Origin: an uncultured Flavobacteriales bacterium
GTDB taxonomy: Bacteria; Bacteroidota; Bacteroidia; Flavobacteriales_D; Sanyastnellaceae
Reading direction: 5' to 3'
Length of the DNA stretch: 64,000 nt
NCBI GenBank assembly: GCA_949373165.1
Contig: CASICO010000002.1
Span: 1 to 64,000 of the forward strand
The notes below the pieces were generated by a model. The model had not been told where the DNA came from. It saw only the letters and a program-made list of their open reading frames with translations, and searched no databases. Below are positions 21,985 through 32,714 of this stretch, one piece after another (position 1 is the first letter of the stretch; each line of letters starts with the position of its first letter). The translations under genes and the position numbers were made by a program.

Positions 21985-22690
21985 GCTGCTTCAAGTTCGG
22001 AACATCACCAAGACATACGGCCCGCAAAAAGCCCTGGACAATGTCTCCCTCGACATCCCTCGCGGACAAGTGGTGGGCTTGCTTGGACCCAATGGCGCCG
22101 GCAAGTCCACCCTCATGCGCAGCATCCTGGGATACCTGCCCACCGACAGTGGTTCCATTCACTTTGACGGGCAAGACATCCGCTCCGGAGGAGACGAACT
22201 GAAAAGTCGCATGGGATATCTGCCAGAGCACAATCCGCTCTATCGCGAGATGTATGTCCGGGAATTCTTGGACTTTATGGCCGATTTGCATGGCATCAAG
22301 GGCCGGAAAACCCGAAACGAGGCTGTCCAAAACCTCATCGAAAAAGTGGGCTTGACTCCAGAGGCTCACAAACCCATCGACGCCTTGTCGAAAGGATACA
22401 AGCAACGGGTAGGACTAGCCCAGGCCATTTTACACAACCCTGAGCTGCTGATTCTCGACGAGCCCACCTCTGGCCTAGACCCCATTCAGCTCAAAGACGT
22501 TCGCACATTGATTCGCTCTTTTGGACAAAACAGCACTGTGATTCTCTCCACGCACATTCTGCAAGAGGTCGAGGCCATGTGCGACCGCGTGGTGATCATC
22601 AAGCAAGGTCAAATTGTGGCCGACGCCCCCATGGCTGAATTCGCCGAACAGGGCGGCCTTGAAGCCGCCTTCGACCAGCTCGCTGGCTGA
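21983..22690 (+). CDS. gldA: ABC transporter ATP-binding protein, GldA-like
   Basis: A 235-residue ATPase with Walker A GPNGAGKST, signature LSKGYKQRVGLAQAI, Walker B LLILDEPTSGLD and switch His in STHILQ. The segment GYLPEHNPLYREMYVREFLDF is characteristic of GldA, the ATPase of the GldA-GldF-GldG complex tied to gliding in flavobacteria. Known GldA proteins are nearer 300 residues; this one ends soon after DAPMAEFAEQGG, so the C-terminal extension is short or lost. No gldF or gldG permease gene follows. The call as GldA-like is good, the functional role in gliding is inference. The 394 bases downstream hold an MBOAT remnant and a terminator. Confidence 0.75.
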   Translation: MLLQVRNITKTYGPQKALDNVSLDIPRGQVVGLLGPNGAGKSTLMRSILGYLPTDSGSIHFDGQDIRSGGDELKSRMGYLPEHNPLYREMYVREFLDFMADLHGIKGRKTRNEAVQNLIEKVGLTPEAHKPIDALSKGYKQRVGLAQAILHNPELLILDEPTSGLDPIQLKDVRTLIRSFGQNSTVILSTHILQEVEAMCDRVVIIKQGQIVADAPMAEFAEQGGLEAAFDQLAG

Positions 22691-22889
22691 AGGCCCACCG
22701 CCTCTCATTTGGCCCCTGAGCACTTTCCGCGACATCACACCATTCTCATCTCGGCGGGCACCGACGGTCATTCGTTTTGACACCCATTTTGCCTGGCCCA
22801 ACAATCCCATGCAAGTCACGGAGATTCTGTTGTAGAGAACAGCATGAGCGGCATCAGAGTTGTTATTTTCGGTTCACCTTAAATGGCCC

Positions 22890-22960
22890 ATGCTCTTCAA
22901 CAGCCCTGAGTTTCTGCTCTTCCTGCCGATTGTCTTTGGGCTGTATTGGTTTGGAACCCC
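22890..22960 (+). pseudogene. Remnant of an MBOAT (AlgI-type) gene 5' end
   Basis: Starting with the ATG at 22890 the frame encodes MLFNSPEFLLFLPIVFGLYW, which is the standard opening of Bacteroidota membrane-bound O-acyltransferases of the AlgI type. After about 22 residues the similarity stops abruptly (FGTPKKPIGSF) and the frame runs through the groEL terminator and into the groEL 3' end, so no functional product is expected beyond a single membrane helix. The rest of 22691-23026 shows nothing I can identify. Either a deletion has removed the gene body or a recombination copied only its beginning. Confidence 0.5.
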
Positions 22961-23030
22961 TAAGAAACCAATCGGCAGTTTTTCATCGGAGCCGAAGGCA
23001 AACTTGACTCGAGAAAAGTCAGCGCAGAAA

Positions 23031-23058
23031 AAAAGCCCCACCGAAGTGGGGCTTTTTT
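23031..23058 (-). terminator. Bidirectional intrinsic terminator after groEL
   Basis: AAAAGCCCCAC-CGAA-GTGGGGCTTTT is an 11-base-pair stem with a CGAA tetraloop. It is flanked by A-rich sequence on the left, giving a U tract for the groEL transcript on the minus strand, and by TTTTTT on the right, so it can also stop plus-strand transcription coming from the gldA side. Confidence 0.88.
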
Positions 23059-23084
23059 GGTTGTGTAAATCGGAAGAGAAGCGC

Positions 23085-25038
<1,954 letters not shown>

Positions 25039-25113
25039 GTAAAAACGGTTAGTGGTGAATTTGATGCTTTGCCTGAGGCATCCCGTCCTTATCCAATCTC
25101 GTGCCATGCTGAA

Positions 25114-25127
25114 TGTGCACCTGCACA
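25114..25127. promoter_or_regulatory. Inverted repeat TGTGCA-N2-TGCACA upstream of groES
   Basis: A perfect six-base inverted repeat with a two-base centre, 76 bases upstream of the groES start. It could be a protein-binding operator. It does not match the CIRCE element of HrcA. Confidence 0.3.
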
Positions 25128-25147
25128 ACTGACAAATGCGACAACAG

Positions 25148-25167
25148 AACTGCCAAAAACGGCAGTT
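25148..25167. promoter_or_regulatory. Inverted repeat AACTGCC-N6-GGCAGTT upstream of groES
   Basis: A perfect seven-base inverted repeat with loop AAAAAC, between the secG terminator and groES. There is no U tract on either side, so I read it as a possible heat-shock operator rather than a terminator. This is inference from position only. Confidence 0.35.
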
Positions 25168-25172
25168 GCGCG

Positions 25173-25208
25173 CAAAAAAAATGTCAGCCTGACATAGGCT
25201 GACATTTT
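25173..25208 (-). terminator. Intrinsic terminator of the miaB-secG gene run
   Basis: On the minus strand AAATGTCAGCC-TATGTCA-GGCTGACATTT forms an 11-base-pair stem and is followed by eight U, 22 bases past the secG stop codon. It separates the miaB-to-secG transcript from the groES promoter region. Confidence 0.9.
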
Positions 25209-25229
25209 AATTCTGAAAAGATGTCTTGC

Positions 25230-25577
25230 TTACTGAGCAGGCTCAGTTGCCGCGGGCGCAGTTGCCGCTGGCGCAGTTGCCGCTGGTGCAGCTGCCTCTG
25301 TGGCCACGGGTGCAATGAATTCGTCTTCTTCGAAGCCGCTTGCATTGCCAGCACCTGATGAGAACGCGCCTGTCGCTGCAATGCACAGGACAAAAAGAGC
25401 TGCAGTCAAATACCAGGTGGATTTCTCCAAGAAGTCGGTGGTGCGCTGAACGCCGCCAATTTTGCCTGCGGCTTCGAATCCCGAGGCCAAACCTGTGCCT
25501 TTGGGGTTTTGAACAAGAATCACAGCGCCAAGCAAAATGGCGATGATGAGGATGAGGACGAGAAGAACGTAACCCAT
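25230..25577 (-). CDS. secG: Protein translocase subunit SecG
   Basis: A 115-residue SecG with two membrane helices (VLLVLILIIAILLGAVILV and WYLTAALFVLCIAATGAF) joined by the conserved loop NPKGTGLASGFEAAGKIGG and the RTTDFLEKSTW motif. SecG assists SecYE in preprotein translocation. The C-terminus carries an acidic patch and then three near-perfect APAAT repeats, encoded by roughly 15-base DNA repeats at about 25240-25300. The ATG at 25577 was taken since the eight residues before it are not conserved. It ends the minus-strand run that begins at miaB. Confidence 0.93.
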   Translation of the reverse strand: MGYVLLVLILIIAILLGAVILVQNPKGTGLASGFEAAGKIGGVQRTTDFLEKSTWYLTAALFVLCIAATGAFSSGAGNASGFEEDEFIAPVATEAAAPAATAPAATAPAATEPAQ

Positions 25578-25634
25578 GGTGTCGTGTGTTGATCCATCCA
25601 ATGATGCTCGGAACCTCGCAAAATGAGCGGGTTT

Positions 25635-26828
25635 TCAGTCATCCGCAGGTTTGCGGCCGAGCTTCTTGGATTGGGCGGCAAAATAAACGCTTTTCTCCGG
25701 GTATTTCAAGGCCAATAATTTGTAGGCCCTCCGAGCGCGCCCCATTTGGCCTTGGATGGCATAAATCCGAGCCATGGTTTCGGTGATCAAAGACGTGTCT
25801 TCCACCAAACTCTCTTTGGCCAACTCCTTGATGGCTGGCCGCTCCACATCGGCCTGTACTGGACTGATAACCGGCTCGTTACGAATAAAAAGATCAATGA
25901 GCGCAGCCTGCTGTTCCAGCCCACCCTCGGAGACTTCACCCGGCCTGGCCTCCTCCGACGACAGTACATTTTCGATGTGTTCAGCGGCCACACCAACTTG
26001 TTTTGAAGGACGCTCAGATTCGGCTGATTCAGCAAAACCAGTCTGTCGACTTCGCTCAAAAGCCCACCGAGCCAGAGGAGACAACGTGACCACATCGACA
26101 GTTTCAGCCGGTCGCTCAGAGTCTCTCGTTTCGCTCCAGTCCACTTTAAACGCCCTTCCATCTGGCACGTCCTCATTCGGTTCGCCCGTTGGTTCCATCG
26201 CCGCAGAACGAACCTCATCGATTTCTTTCTCAATGCTTCGAGCAATGGCCCCCAGCACCACTTCCCTGGCCAACGTCCCTTCTGCAGGAACGTCAAACTT
26301 CGTTTTAATCACCTCTTCTGCCTCGGGCCTTTCGCCCGTTCCCTCGCCAGTCTCCCCCTCTGGTTTGTTTTGAACTTCAACTGCAGAGGCCTCCTCATCA
26401 GATTCCATTGACACTGGCACCAGGTCTGTCTCTGCGGCCGCATCATCCCGCGAAACAACGGGCTCTTCAGGGTGCCAACGCAGCTTCATCGCAGACTCCA
26501 ATTCCGGCTCTAAGGCCTCTACCGCTCGAGCAAATGCCGCAATCTCAGATTCAATGCCCGCCCGGAACAAAAGATCAAACAATCGACCTGGGACAGAGGC
26601 AAACACTGCTGCCTGCGCCAAACGGTCTGCCGACTTCAAATCCCGGCCATCTCGTGAAGCTTTCGCACGCAACAGGCGACCCGCTCCAAACGCGGGATAA
26701 GCCTCTACCCACTCACCAAGGGTGTCAGACCAACCCGCCCAATCTGAGCGGTCAAAAGACTGCGACTCGCCCCGCACTTCCGAAAGAAGGGCTTCGAGCT
26801 TGTCGATATCAGAATCGGTTGAATTCAT
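25635..26828 (-). CDS. TPR-like hypothetical protein
   Basis: About 397 residues (an ATG two codons earlier, at 26834, is also possible). The N-terminal part (DKLEALLSEVRGESQSF, WVEAYPAFGAGRLLRAKAS) and the C-terminal part (TETMARIYAIQGQMGRARRAYKLLALKYPEKSVYF) are helical and TPR-like; the long middle (about residues 120-320) is acidic and low in predicted order. Homologues sit between lptE and secG in many Bacteroidota, so the gene is a conserved member of this envelope-related run, but its function is unknown to me. No signal peptide is present. Confidence 0.7.
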   Translation of the reverse strand: MNSTDSDIDKLEALLSEVRGESQSFDRSDWAGWSDTLGEWVEAYPAFGAGRLLRAKASRDGRDLKSADRLAQAAVFASVPGRLFDLLFRAGIESEIAAFARAVEALEPELESAMKLRWHPEEPVVSRDDAAAETDLVPVSMESDEEASAVEVQNKPEGETGEGTGERPEAEEVIKTKFDVPAEGTLAREVVLGAIARSIEKEIDEVRSAAMEPTGEPNEDVPDGRAFKVDWSETRDSERPAETVDVVTLSPLARWAFERSRQTGFAESAESERPSKQVGVAAEHIENVLSSEEARPGEVSEGGLEQQAALIDLFIRNEPVISPVQADVERPAIKELAKESLVEDTSLITETMARIYAIQGQMGRARRAYKLLALKYPEKSVYFAAQSKKLGRKPADD

Positions 26829-26861
26829 GGCCATGACTGTGGTGCAATATGCAACCGTCCA

Positions 26862-27359
26862 TCACCAATTGCCGAGGCTTGCATTGAAGACCTCCTGAGT
26901 GAGTTGTTCATTGATCTCCTCCATGAGCTCACCCTCGACGTCGAAAAGGTCACTTGTGGCCGGGAAATCCGCAAAACGGCTGAACGTTCTCTCAAAATTT
27001 AAATCGGAATCCAAGGTGTGCACGTAATTCAATTGAACCTGAACGGTCAATCGATTCTGAGAGGCCACTTCTTGGCCGCCCGCCACCGCACTCGTCGTCA
27101 CCTTGTAATCAATGATGCGCCCGGAGAATTGAATCTGACCACCATCCTGTACCCACCGAAGTGTGCTCTGCCGCTGAACCAAATCCTTGAGCGCCTCTGT
27201 AAACTGCTGACCCACCTCTGGGCCAGCCAACGGAGCAATGGGTGTGAAATAATCGACACTGAACGTTTGTGCACCTCCAGTTTGCGCGCCAAACGGCGTG
27301 TAGACGCCGCAGCCACTGCACATGGCTAAGAAAGAAGCCAAGAAGATCCAGTGTCTCAT
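26862..27359 (-). CDS. lptE: LptE-family lipoprotein, LPS assembly
   Basis: A 165-residue lipoprotein precursor: the signal peptide ends in the lipobox-like MCSGC, and the mature part begins GVYTPFG. The body (FSVDYFTPIAPLAGPEVGQQFTEALKDLVQRQSTL) fits the Bacteroidota LptE family, whose members plug the LptD barrel that inserts lipopolysaccharide into the outer leaflet. Its ATG overlaps the stop of the sigma-54 regulator by four bases (ATGA), showing tight coupling. Confidence 0.85.
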   Translation of the reverse strand: MRHWIFLASFLAMCSGCGVYTPFGAQTGGAQTFSVDYFTPIAPLAGPEVGQQFTEALKDLVQRQSTLRWVQDGGQIQFSGRIIDYKVTTSAVAGGQEVASQNRLTVQVQLNYVHTLDSDLNFERTFSRFADFPATSDLFDVEGELMEEINEQLTQEVFNASLGNW

Positions 27360-28603
27360 TTCAAGCCAAACTCTTTGATTTTTCGATACAACGTGCGCTC
27401 TGAAATCCCGAGCTCAGTGGCCGCCTGTTTCCGACGGTTGCCATGCTTCGACAGCGCCTTTCGAATCAGCTCTCGCTCACTTTCCAAAAGGGAAAGCGTT
27501 TCCTCCACTTCGTCCGCATCATCAAATGCGCCAGTTGATGTCGATTCGGACCACCCTTCCGAAGTAGGCTTGGCCCCCGCGTGTTCCGGTAAACGCAAAA
27601 CCTCGGTTCCGCCCTGCTCTCCAAAAACCCGGTTGACCAACGCATGGTCTTCGCTCGACGCTGCATCAATTTTCCCGTCTTGAATCATTTTCAGGACCAA
27701 AGACTTGAGGTCTGTCAAATCCGACTTCATTTCGAAGAGCAGTTTGTACAGAATCTCCCTTTCATTCATGCCGGTTCCTCCATCATCGGCTTGAATTTCC
27801 CGCTTCGCCAAATCCCTTCGCGGCAATTCTGGCAAGTAATCGAGTAGACGATCTGCATCTACAAATCGCTCGGTCTCAATGGCACTGATTTGCTCTGCGA
27901 TGTTCTTCAATTGCCGCACATTCCCTGGCCATGGGTAACGCTGGAGCAGCTCCACCGCTTCCGGGCCCAAACGAATCGGTGGCATCCTGTGACGCTCACT
28001 AAAGTCCGCAGTAAACTTTCTGAACAACAGGTGAATGTCCTCCCCACGTTCGCGGAGCGGCGGCAGCAAAAGCGGGACTTGGTTCAGCCTGTAAAAGAGG
28101 TCCTCTCTGAACTTCCCGTTCACCATGGCCGCGTCAAAATCCAAATTGGTCGCCGCCACAACTCGAACGTCGGTCTTTCTGACCTTCGATGAGCCCACCC
28201 TCATGTACTCACCTGTCTCTAGAACCCGGAGCAACCGCGCCTGTGTCGCCAAGGGCAACTCCCCCACTTCGTCCAAAAAAATGGTCCCCCCGTCGGCCTC
28301 TTCAAAATAGCCTTTCCGGGCCTCATGCGCCCCAGTGAAGCTTCCTTTTTCGTGGCCAAATAACTCAGAATCTATGGTTCCCTCTGGAATGGCCCCGCAG
28401 TTGACCGCGATGTAAGGACCGTGTTTTCGGGCACTTTGATGGTGAATGATTTTGGGCAAGGACTCCTTTCCTGTCCCCGATTCGCCCCTCACCAGCACCG
28501 TGATGTCCGCGGGTGAAACCCGCACAGCTGTTCCCAAAGCACGCTCTATGCCTGGGCTGCTGCCCACAATCCCAAACCGAGATTTGATGGACTGCAAATT
28601 CAT
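27356..28603 (-). CDS. Sigma-54-dependent transcriptional activator, no receiver domain
   Basis: A 415-residue AAA+ activator. The ATPase domain has Walker A GESGTGKE (residues 40-47), the sigma-54 contact loop GSFTGA (87-92, a common variant of GAFTGA), Walker B GTIFLDE (106-112) and the arginine-finger block [12 protein letters not shown]-terminal Fis-type helix-turn-helix ends the protein ([20 protein letters not shown]). There is no N-terminal receiver or sensor domain, so its activity is controlled by something other than direct phosphorylation. It overlaps miaB upstream and lptE downstream by four bases each. The same order is found in other Bacteroidota. The genes it controls are not evident. 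Confidence 0.93.
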   Translation of the reverse strand: MNLQSIKSRFGIVGSSPGIERALGTAVRVSPADITVLVRGESGTGKESLPKIIHHQSARKHGPYIAVNCGAIPEGTIDSELFGHEKGSFTGAHEARKGYFEEADGGTIFLDEVGELPLATQARLLRVLETGEYMRVGSSKVRKTDVRVVAATNLDFDAAMVNGKFREDLFYRLNQVPLLLPPLRERGEDIHLLFRKFTADFSERHRMPPIRLGPEAVELLQRYPWPGNVRQLKNIAEQISAIETERFVDADRLLDYLPELPRRDLAKREIQADDGGTGMNEREILYKLLFEMKSDLTDLKSLVLKMIQDGKIDAASSEDHALVNRVFGEQGGTEVLRLPEHAGAKPTSEGWSESTSTGAFDDADEVEETLSLLESERELIRKALSKHGNRRKQAATELGISERTLYRKIKEFGLK

Positions 28604-30060
28604 GCGATGTACCCTTCAGCTTTTGCCTCGGCCTCTGAAACCAACTCCCCAATCAAAGTGACTGGCGTGTGGGAAGTGGTGCGCACGTAGACATACTCGC
28701 CAGCCTTGGACTCACCCTTCGGAAAGACCACCACACTGTTGTAGGTATTTCGGCCTTGAAAATCTTCTGGGTTCCGCTTGGAAGGCCCTTCGACCAAAAC
28801 CCGATAGGTCTTGCCAAACTGAACGGTCGTGCGCTCTTTGCTGTGCACTTTTTGCAACGCGATGATTTCTGCCAATCGACGGCTTTTCTCCTCCTCGGGT
28901 ACGTCGTCCTCAAACTTTCGTTCCGCCAAGGTTCTGGGCCGCTCACTGTATTTGAACATGTACGCCATCTCGTAGCGCACTTCGTTCATCATCGACAAGG
29001 TCCCTTCATGCTGCTCTAGGGTCTCGCCACAAAAACCAGCAATGATGTCTGTGCTGATTGCGCAGTCAGGCATGATCCGGCGAATGGCCGCAATGCGGTC
29101 CAGATACCATTCTCGCGTGTATCCGCGGTTCATCCGCTTGAGGACATCGCTGTCTCCGGATTGAACGGGCAAGTGGATGTACTTGCAAAGGTTGTCTTTC
29201 TTGGCCATCACCTCCAAAACCTCATCGGTCATGTCTTTGGGGTGAGAGGTCGAAAAACGAACGCGCAAATCTGGATTTACCTCAGAAACGAGCCCCATCA
29301 ATTGCGCAAAGCGAACCACTGGTTCGGCTTCGTTCTTGACAATGCCCTTCGCATCCACATTCCACTTGTACGAGTCTACATTCTGACCCAGCAACGTGAC
29401 TTCACGGTACCCTTTGTCGAACAAATCATGAGCCTCTGCAACGATGCTCTGTGGATCGCGGCTTCGCTCTCGACCCCGGGTAAATGGCACGACACAGAAA
29501 CTGCACATGTTGTCGCACCCCCGCATGATGGAGATGAACGCGGTGACGCCTTTGTCGTCCAGTCGGACGGGCTCAATTTCCGCATACGTTTCTTCTCTGC
29601 TGAGCAAGGTATTGACCGCCTTCTGGCCACCTTCAATTTCTTCAACAAGGCGAGGCAAGTCACGGTATGCATCCGGGCCCACAACCAAATCAACCAACTT
29701 CTCCTCTTCCAAAAGCTGATCCCGGAGTCTCTCAGCCATGCACCCTAAAATGCCCACCTTGAGTTTCGGCTTGCTCTTCTTGCCACTCTTGAGGCGCTGC
29801 AATCGGTGACGGATTCGCTTCTCTGCGTTGTCCCGAATCGAGCACGTATTGAGCAAAATTAGATCCGCCTCCGCTTCATTCTTGGTCGTCGAATAACCCG
29901 CGTCAGCAAGGATGCTGACCACAATCTCGCTGTCACTGAAATTCATTTGACAGCCGTAACTCTCGAGATAGAGTTTCCGCGAACCGCCTGAACGCGATTC
30001 CATGGCCTCGCCTTGACGGGCTTCATCGATGGTATGGTTGCCAGGTCTCATGGATTGCAT
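28600..30060 (-). CDS. miaB: tRNA-2-methylthio-N6-dimethylallyladenosine synthase
   Basis: A 486-residue radical-SAM methylthiotransferase that adds a methylthio group to position 37 of tRNAs reading U-starting codons. The N-terminal UPF0004 domain supplies three cluster cysteines (YGCQMN, NTCSIRD, GCMAERL); the radical-SAM motif is [10 protein letters not shown]; a TRAM domain closes the protein (about residues 410-480). The ATG at 30060 was kept because a TAATTTTG promoter element lies 15 bases upstream, but homologues usually begin nearer the internal ATG at 30003. First gene of the run miaB, sigma-54 activator, lptE, TPR-like protein and secG. Confidence 0.96.
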   Translation of the reverse strand: MQSMRPGNHTIDEARQGEAMESRSGGSRKLYLESYGCQMNFSDSEIVVSILADAGYSTTKNEAEADLILLNTCSIRDNAEKRIRHRLQRLKSGKKSKPKLKVGILGCMAERLRDQLLEEEKLVDLVVGPDAYRDLPRLVEEIEGGQKAVNTLLSREETYAEIEPVRLDDKGVTAFISIMRGCDNMCSFCVVPFTRGRERSRDPQSIVAEAHDLFDKGYREVTLLGQNVDSYKWNVDAKGIVKNEAEPVVRFAQLMGLVSEVNPDLRVRFSTSHPKDMTDEVLEVMAKKDNLCKYIHLPVQSGDSDVLKRMNRGYTREWYLDRIAAIRRIMPDCAISTDIIAGFCGETLEQHEGTLSMMNEVRYEMAYMFKYSERPRTLAERKFEDDVPEEEKSRRLAEIIALQKVHSKERTTVQFGKTYRVLVEGPSKRNPEDFQGRNTYNSVVVFPKGESKAGEYVYVRTTSHTPVTLIGELVSEAEAKAEGYIA

Positions 30061-30074
30061 TTCTAGGATCAGGA

Positions 30075-30082
30075 CAAAATTA
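30075..30082 (-). promoter_or_regulatory. Possible -7 promoter element for miaB
   Basis: Minus-strand TAATTTTG matches the Bacteroidota consensus TAnnTTTG exactly and lies 15 bases from the miaB ATG, implying a very short leader. A -33 TTTG at normal distance is not clear. Confidence 0.35.
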
Positions 30083-30234
30083 AGCCCAAACCTGACAACG
30101 TGTCAGTTCGTTGGATTGTTTTGTATGCATCCCTACGGGAGGATCATTCAACGCCACAAAACGCTGACAACATTACTAGTGGACAACCACAAACAGCGTT
30201 GAAGGCGTTTCTTTGCACTCTCAAAATTTCTTTC

Positions 30235-32692
30235 ATGAGCAAAAACCTCGTCATCGTTGAGAGCCCGGCCAAGGCCAAAACCATCGAAGGATACCTCGGT
30301 GAAGGATTTGTAGTTCGCTCGAGTTATGGTCACATCCGTGACCTTCCTGGCGGACAACTCGCCGTCGATGTCGAGAATGGGTTCATGCCCACCTACGAGG
30401 TGACAGCGGACAAAGCCCGCTTTAGCGAGCTCAAAAAATTGTCGAAATCTGCGGAGACTGTCTGGCTCGCAACGGATGAGGACCGCGAAGGAGAAGCCAT
30501 CAGCTGGCACCTGCAAGAGGCCCTCAAACTGTCTGAGGACAAGATCAAAAGAATTGTATTTAGCGAAATCACCAAACCCGCCATTCTCAAGGCCATTGAG
30601 AACCCAAGGAAGGTGAACATGCCACTGGTGATGGCCCAGCAAGCACGCCGCATTCTCGATCGATTGGTTGGATACGAGCTGTCGCCTGTGCTCTGGAAAA
30701 AAATCCGACCCTCACTGTCTGCCGGACGAGTCCAAAGCGTTACCGTTCGACTTCTTGTGGATCGGGAACGGGACATTTTGGCATTCCAACCTTCCGGCTA
30801 TTACCGCGTTTCCGCAAAAATGTCTGCCGATGGGCAAGGCTTCAAGGCCGAGTTGAACAAGCGACTTGACACCCCAGAGACCGCGCGAGAGGTGCTCCTG
30901 TCTGGACATGGCACTCAGCTCACAGCCAATCGGGTGGAGCGAAAGCCAACGCAACGTAAACCTGCAGCGCCTTTCACCACATCTACCCTGCAGCAAGAAG
31001 CCTCGAGAAAACTGGGCTACTCTGTTTCTCGGACCATGCAAGTGGCTCAGCGCCTTTACGAGGCTGGCCGCATCACTTACATGCGAACCGACTCGACCAA
31101 CTTGTCGGACCTCGCCTTGGAATCCGCCGAAGGGCACATCAAATCGAGCTACGGGGATCAATACCATGAACGCCGCATCTTCAAAACGAAGAATGCTGGC
31201 GCCCAAGAAGCACACGAGGCCATTCGTCCAACAGACATGACCGCGGGGTCCCTTCAGGGAGAAAGCGACGAACGCCGCCTTTATGAGCTGATTTTCAAGC
31301 GGACCTTGGCCAGTCAAATGGCCAATGCCATCATTGAGAAAACCACCGTCGACATCCACCTTCCGAACCGCGAGGAGATGCTCGTGGCCAAAGGGGAGGC
31401 CATCCAGTTTGATGGTTTCATGAAAGTCTATCTCGAGGGAACAGACGACGAGAAAGAAGACCGCGGAATGCTGCCAAGGATTGAGCAAGGCCAAAACCTT
31501 GACCTCGATTCAATGCAAGCCATTCAGCGCTTCACCAAGCCGTCTTCGCGGTTCAGTGAAGCTGCATTGGTCAAAAAGCTTGAAGAGCTTCAAATCGGGC
31601 GGCCGTCCACCTACGCGTCGACCATTGGCACCATCCAAAAGCGGGGGCTACGTCGTGAAGGAAGACCGTGAAGGAAAAGAGCGGAAATTCAACACCCTGA
31701 ACCTTCAATCCGACGGCACCATTCAGGAGGAAGAAAACGTGGAGATGGCCGGATCCGAGCGCTCAAAGCTGTTCCCAACCGACATCGGTATCGTCGTTAC
31801 CGATTTCTTGCTGGAGCACTTCGCTTCCATCATGGACTTCCAGTTTACCGCTAAGGTGGAGCAGGAGTTCGACGACATCGCCGCTGGAAAAGACGACTGG
31901 CAGCGGATGGTCAAGGCATTTTACAGCCCCTTCAACGCACAGATCCAAGACACCACAGAAAACGCCGAACGCGCCAGTGGAGAGCGCGAGCTTGGCGTTG
32001 ACCCCGCCTCGGGTAAAATGGTTCTGGTGCGAATTGGACGGTATGGCCCCTTGGCTCAAATCGGCGCTCCCGACGAAGAGGAGAAGCGATTTGCTTCTCT
32101 GCTCAAGGGACAAACCTTAGAAGGAATTTCACTCGAAGAAGCGCTTAAGTTGTTCGAACTGCCCCGTGACCTAGGCACATTCGAAGACAAAAAAGTGGTC
32201 GCGGCCATCGGCCGTTTTGGGCCGTACGTGCGACACGACGGCAAATTCGTCAGCATTCCCAAGGACAGTGAATCCACACCGTATGACATTCCATTGGACG
32301 AAGCCATTGAGATGATCAAGGCCAAGCGTGAAGCCGATGCCAAAGCGCTGCTCCGCACATACGACGAGGACCCCGACACCCGCGTGTTGATGGGACGCTG
32401 GGGACCTTACATCAAAGCAGGCAAAGACAACGTCAAAATCCCCAAAGGAGAAGACATTGACACGCTGGATTGGGCCAGGGTTGAGCAGCTCAAAGCTGGA
32501 GTGATCAAAGCGTTTGAGGAGGACACCAAGTGGTCCGTCCGTCTCAAAGGCCGCCAGTACTATCTGGTTGCGGACAAACAGTCCATTCGAATCCCGGTAG
32601 GAGAAAAGATTTTGGAGATGACTTGGACCCGCGCTCAGGAAATCATCAAAGGCAAGCCGAAAAAGTCCAAGACCCCTAAGAAGAAGGCTTGA
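30235..32692 (+). pseudogene. topA: DNA topoisomerase I, frameshifted at a G run
   Basis: Type IA topoisomerase relaxing negative supercoils. The first part (from 30235, MSKNLVIVESPAKAKTIEG) has the Toprim domain and the active-site tyrosine in ITYMRTDSTNLS, and reaches IGRPSTYASTIGTIQKRG. The family sequence then continues as GYVVKEDREGKERKFNTLNL in the next forward frame to the stop at 32692, including three C-terminal repeats of the type GRYGPLA, GRFGPYV and GRWGPYI. The frames join if one G is removed from the five-G run 31643-31647, giving about 818 residues, the normal size. As written, the first frame stops at 31671. Since topA is normally essential, an assembly homopolymer error is the likeliest cause. 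Confidence 0.93.
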
Positions 32693-32714
32693 TCCTTCGG
32701 GGTAGCTTGCCCAC

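Noticed and set aside
25039..25229. CIRCE element before groES
   Set aside because: The sequence TTAGCACTC-N9-GAGTGCTAA or a close variant is not present.
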